Shown here in pieces: positions 6,546-9,712 of a stretch of 9,712 nt of DNA. The notes beneath the pieces are model-generated. The model was not told the DNA's origin, did not search any database, and saw only the letters and a program-made list of their open reading frames with translations. This DNA is from Burkholderiaceae bacterium (lineage in GTDB: Bacteria; Pseudomonadota; Gammaproteobacteria; Burkholderiales; Burkholderiaceae), in NCBI GenBank assembly GCA_947380285.1, contig CANCQD010000091.1, positions 1 to 9,712 of the forward strand, given 5' to 3'. A program made the position numbers and the translations under genes. Within the stretch, counting starts at the first letter, position 1. Each line of letters begins with the position of its first letter.

Positions 6546-7454
6546 ATGAAATATGACATCCTTTTGATCGGCGGTAATGGATTTGTGGGGCGAGTGATTG
6601 CTGCACAACTACAGCTAGCTGGATACTCTGTATTAGTTCCCACCAGTCATTTAGTAGCGGCACGTGAATTACGGATGCTGCCTAAAGTGCATATTGAAGA
6701 GGCTGATATCCATGAGTTTGATGAGCTGCAGAGTCTTTGTGGACGTATTAAGCCAAATGGTGCTGTGATTAATTTAGTTGGTGTATTGCACGATAAGCCA
6801 GCTAAGCCATATGGAAAGGTATTTAAGGCGGCGCATGTGGAGCTGCCAAAAAATATTATTACTGCGATGCAGATGCATGGCTTAAAACGCTACTTACATA
6901 TGAGTGCTTTAGGAGCAGATTCTCAGGGTCCGTCTATGTATCAGCGTAGTAAAGGTGATGGTGAGGCTGCGGTGAGAACAAGTAATTTGGACTGGACTAT
7001 CTATAGGCCTTCAGTCATCTTTGGTGCACAAGATCAGTTTATTAACCTGTTTTCTAAATTGACTAAGCTTTTTCCAGCCATGCCCCTAGCAAATTATCAA
7101 GCGCAGTTCCAGCCAGTTAGCGTAGATGATGTTGCTACTGCATTTGTTAAATCTTTAATAATGCCCCAAACGATTCATCAGACTTATGACTTAGTGGGCC
7201 CAACGGTTTACACCATGAAAGAGATTGTTGAGTTTGCGGCACGTAAGGCAAAAACCTCTTGCGCCATTATTCCTGTGCCAGCCTTTGTGGGCTATCTACA
7301 AGCATTGGCATTTGAATTTTTGCCAGGCCCAACATTGATGTCACGTGACAATATTGCCTCCATGCAGTTGCCTAATACCTTGCCAGCAAATGGTGTTGAT
7401 GCGTTGACGGAAGTATTCAAAATGAGTCGTCGCACCCTAGAGGGTATGCAGTAA
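6546..7454 (+). CDS. NAD(P)-binding atypical SDR, complex I NDUFA9-like family
   Basis: A 302-residue atypical short-chain dehydrogenase/reductase related to the NDUFA9 subunit of mitochondrial complex I. The substrate and bacterial role are unknown. Visible: N-terminal Rossmann fold with GGNGFVGR (9-16), acidic end of strand EEADIHE (51-57), INLVGVLHD (75-83), then HMSALGADS (118-126) and YQRSK (132-136), a Tyr-x3-Lys pair like the SDR catalytic pair. IYRPSVIFG (152-160) and QPVSVDDVA (189-197) are typical of the NmrA/NDUFA9 branch. There is no signal peptide or clear membrane helix, so it is probably cytosolic or peripheral. It lies 36 nt after slt with a weak purine-rich SD, and its stop overlaps the cca start (TAATG), indicating translational coupling. 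Plain NmrA-like redox sensor is the main alternative. Confidence 0.88.
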   Translation: MKYDILLIGGNGFVGRVIAAQLQLAGYSVLVPTSHLVAARELRMLPKVHIEEADIHEFDELQSLCGRIKPNGAVINLVGVLHDKPAKPYGKVFKAAHVELPKNIITAMQMHGLKRYLHMSALGADSQGPSMYQRSKGDGEAAVRTSNLDWTIYRPSVIFGAQDQFINLFSKLTKLFPAMPLANYQAQFQPVSVDDVATAFVKSLIMPQTIHQTYDLVGPTVYTMKEIVEFAARKAKTSCAIIPVPAFVGYLQALAFEFLPGPTLMSRDNIASMQLPNTLPANGVDALTEVFKMSRRTLEGMQ

Positions 7455-8584
7455 TGAAAATCTACGCAGTGGGCGGTGCCATTAGGGATACCCTCATGGG
7501 CTTGCCTGTGAACGACATTGATTACGTTGTGGTGGGCTCAAGCGTAGAAGAGATGATAGCCAAGGGCTTTCGGCCTGTTGGTAAAGACTTCCCTGTATTT
7601 CTTCATCCAGAGACACAAGCTGAATATGCGCTTGCACGTACTGAGCGTAAAACTGGCCAGGGTTATAAAGGCTTTCATTTTTATGCCGATCCTTCCGTAA
7701 CGCTTGAGCAAGACTTAGAGCGTCGTGATTTAACAATCAATGCGATGGCGCAAGAGGTGGGTGCCGATGGAAAGCAGTTCGGCCCGATTATTGATCCCTA
7801 TAACGGCCAAGAAGATTTGGCTGCTAAAGTATTTCGTCATGTGTCAGATGCATTTGCAGAAGATCCGTTGCGCCTCTTACGTATTGCTCGCTTTGCTGCG
7901 CGCTTCCCTGAATTTAGCGTTGCCGATGAAACACTCATCGCCTTAAAAGCGATTGTTCGCTCAGGGGAATTGAACGCATTATCAGCAGAGCGTATTTGGC
8001 AGGAGCTAGCTAGGGGCTTGGTTGCTTCCAAGCCTATGCGCTTGTTTCAAGTCTTATTGGATGCTGGTGCTGCCAGAGCGATATTGGCGCCTTCATTGGC
8101 TGCCAAGCTATCTGAGGAACTGTTTCGTGAGGAATTGATCACACATTTTGTATTGATTGGAAATAGTCTTGAAGAGCGCTGTGCAGTTACTTTGATGGAT
8201 CTACCTGCTAGTGAAATTCGTTCATGGGCTGAGTGTGTTCGCATGCCTATTGAAGTGCGAGATTTCAGTGAAATTTTCAGTGATCTTGGGATCTTGGCAA
8301 AGAAGTATCTGAATACCTCTTATCGGGCAGTAGATGTTTTGGCTTGGTTTAACCGTGCGGATGTTTGGCGTAAGCCAGATCGAGCGCAAGCACTTTTGAA
8401 GCTTGCAGAAAAATTGAGAATGCCTGTTTCGCCCTTGATCAATGCAATGCGCGCCACACAAGCTATCAATACTGCAGAAATTATTGCTGGCGTCGCTGCA
8501 GAAGATCGATCCAATGGTGAGCGGATTGGCAGTGCATTTGAGTCTGCTAGGCTGTCTGCAATTACCGCAGCCTTAGAAGCTTAA
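7454..8584 (+). CDS. cca: CCA-adding tRNA nucleotidyltransferase, HD motif apparently lost
   Basis: Class II nucleotidyltransferase that builds or repairs the 3' CCA of tRNAs without a template. Motifs: [10 protein letters not shown] (7-16), the metal-binding pair Asp21/Asp23 in VNDIDYVV (19-26), [11 protein letters not shown] (58-68), [10 protein letters not shown] (90-99, ribose discrimination region), [15 protein letters not shown] (137-151) and SAERIWQEL (177-185). At 376 residues it is shorter than E. coli Cca (about 412). In the C-terminal half I see no HPEID..H or HDLGK-type motifs of the HD phosphohydrolase domain. The segment aligning there reads [15 protein letters not shown] (244-258), while the following RMPIEVRDF (263-271) and the WRKPDR turn (305-310) are kept. 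It likely has only nucleotidyltransferase activity. The start overlaps the upstream stop by 1 nt, with SD AGAGGG (7439-7444). Confidence 0.96.
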   Translation: MKIYAVGGAIRDTLMGLPVNDIDYVVVGSSVEEMIAKGFRPVGKDFPVFLHPETQAEYALARTERKTGQGYKGFHFYADPSVTLEQDLERRDLTINAMAQEVGADGKQFGPIIDPYNGQEDLAAKVFRHVSDAFAEDPLRLLRIARFAARFPEFSVADETLIALKAIVRSGELNALSAERIWQELARGLVASKPMRLFQVLLDAGAARAILAPSLAAKLSEELFREELITHFVLIGNSLEERCAVTLMDLPASEIRSWAECVRMPIEVRDFSEIFSDLGILAKKYLNTSYRAVDVLAWFNRADVWRKPDRAQALLKLAEKLRMPVSPLINAMRATQAINTAEIIAGVAAEDRSNGERIGSAFESARLSAITAALEA

Positions 8585-8592
8585 TTAAACTT

Positions 8593-9712
8593 TTACAGTC
8601 TATTTCTACCCCGTAGGCCCGGCAGATCTTCGAGTACATAGCCTGGCAGCAAGTCTTCTAGTTTCTTAGAAAACGCAAAGGCCTTAAAGAGTTCGCCCAT
8701 CTCTGCCTCAGACAACAACTTTTGCAATGAGTTGGAAATCGGTAGAAATTTTTCTGGATCACCAGGGTCGCCAATTTCTAAAGCAATGTCACCAATACCA
8801 GCATCCAGTAGATAGGCAGCTTGATTGGTGAGATATACATCATCTACATTTTCAGTTAAAGCACTACGAGCAATTTGTGACCACTCAACGTGTGTTGTTA
8901 AATCGCAAAGACCGGGAAGATAAAATGGATCTTGAATCGCATGATGGCGATGATGGGCCATCAGGGTGCCCTCAAGCCTTTGTGGGTGGTAGTACTCGCT
9001 TTCAGGAAAGCCATAGTCAAACGTGAGAAACAGGCCAGTTTCTAAATGCTTGGCAACTTGTTGCATCCATGCATTTGCTGGCGTGTGCAGTTCAGTGATG
9101 TAGCCTTCTGAGAAATTACCATCAAGAAGGCTTTCAGGAAGCAATGGTTGTTCTACTGGAGAACCTAATTTCCAAATGAGTTTGTCATTCTCGTAAGCCA
9201 CACCGTACCAATACCAAAATCCATTCTGATAAATGATGGCATCGCAAGGGATGGCATCAATCACTTCATTCGCTAGAATGATGCCTTTGAAATTGTCGGG
9301 TAATTCAGCTAACCAGTTGCATTGAGTTTTGAGATTGAGTTGCTGAAGAAGGCTCCCAATTTTTTCTTGTTGTCGCTGGGCTAAGTCAGGTGAAATTTCA
9401 ATGATGTCGTAACGGTCCAAATGAAATCCAAGATCATTGAGGCGGGCGAGTATCGATGTGGCGAGTTTTCCTGTGCCAGCACCAAACTCCAAGATTTGAG
9501 TGGGAATGCCTTTTTCCCGAAGCCCCTCAAGCACGGGCAGAAGTGTAGAGCAAATGGCTGCGCCAAAAAGGGGGCTTAATTCTGGTGCGGTAGTAAAGTC
9601 GCCACCAGCCCCTAGTTTGTGAGCGCCGGCGCTGTAATAGCCCATTCCTGGCTCGTATAAAGCCATCTCCATATAGCGAGAGAACGGGAGCCAGCCGTCC
9701 TTTGAAGCGATT
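8593..9712 (-). CDS. SAM-dependent methyltransferase, MidA/NDUFAF7 family (partial, 5' end outside window)
   Basis: Class I Rossmann methyltransferase related to mitochondrial NDUFAF7/MidA, which methylates an arginine of the complex I subunit NDUFS2. The bacterial substrate is not established. The frame is open past the right edge: codons upstream of the ATG at 9672 read IASKDGWLPFSRY, continuing the family pattern ahead of MEMALYEPGMGYYSAG, so that ATG is internal. Numbered from it: GGDFTTAPELSPLFG (23-37), SAM-binding motif I EFGAGTGKL (62-70), motif II acidic residue in YDIIEISPDL (88-97), GIILANEVIDAIP (130-142), LFLTFDYGFP (214-223) and the His-rich AHHRHHAIQDPFYLPGLCDLT (239-259, split by the family's usual loop). 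The stop is 8 nt from the cca stop (convergent), with no clear shared terminator. Confidence 0.93.
   Translation of the reverse strand, partial: IASKDGWLPFSRYMEMALYEPGMGYYSAGAHKLGAGGDFTTAPELSPLFGAAICSTLLPVLEGLREKGIPTQILEFGAGTGKLATSILARLNDLGFHLDRYDIIEISPDLAQRQQEKIGSLLQQLNLKTQCNWLAELPDNFKGIILANEVIDAIPCDAIIYQNGFWYWYGVAYENDKLIWKLGSPVEQPLLPESLLDGNFSEGYITELHTPANAWMQQVAKHLETGLFLTFDYGFPESEYYHPQRLEGTLMAHHRHHAIQDPFYLPGLCDLTTHVEWSQIARSALTENVDDVYLTNQAAYLLDAGIGDIALEIGDPGDPEKFLPISNSLQKLLSEAEMGELFKAFAFSKKLEDLLPGYVLEDLPGLRGRNRL

Noticed and set aside
8576..8595. Near-palindromic AT-rich stretch at the cca / MidA convergent junction as a bidirectional terminator
   Set aside because: The symmetry has no loop, contains a mismatch, and is not GC-rich, so it would not form a stable terminator hairpin.

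Overview
The window looks like chromosomal housekeeping DNA from a low-GC betaproteobacterium of the Burkholderiaceae, most plausibly Polynucleobacter or a close relative. This rests on the gene content (long AhcY, MetF, soluble lytic transglycosylase, NDUFA9-like reductase, Cca, MidA), a riboswitch of the SAH class in front of ahcY, and a base composition that looks mid-40s percent GC by eye, low for the family. The genus call is inference. I see no mobile element, CRISPR array, tRNA or rRNA.

Left third (1-3831): a methyl-cycle block on the + strand, metK - ahcY - metF. The window opens inside the metK leader. Bases 1-55 match the conserved core of the SAM-II/SAM-V riboswitch superfamily, followed by a helix that can hide the metK Shine-Dalgarno (SD). 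Between metK and ahcY lie a perfect 13-bp inverted repeat and, directly abutting it, a SAH riboswitch. Its expression platform can be traced base by base: three mutually exclusive hairpins, one of which covers the ahcY SD. MetK makes SAM, methyltransferases turn it into SAH, AhcY clears SAH to homocysteine, and MetF supplies the 5-methyl-THF that remethylates homocysteine. Two RNA sensors, for product and by-product, therefore flank metK.

Middle (3840-6509): 5-formyl-THF cyclo-ligase on the - strand converges on metF and is also a folate one-carbon enzyme. It diverges from a + strand gene for a secreted soluble lytic transglycosylase (Slt70 type).

Right third (6546-9712): a tight + strand pair, an NDUFA9-like atypical SDR overlapping by 1 nt with cca (tRNA CCA-adding enzyme whose HD metal motif appears lost), converges on a MidA/NDUFAF7-type SAM-dependent methyltransferase on the - strand. 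That last gene runs off the right edge; the first ATG inside the window is internal to it.

The protein-coding genes are mostly ordinary. The interesting content is in the RNA leaders (1-117 and 1285-1517), the degenerate HD domain of Cca, and the two genes related to mitochondrial complex I factors beside cca.
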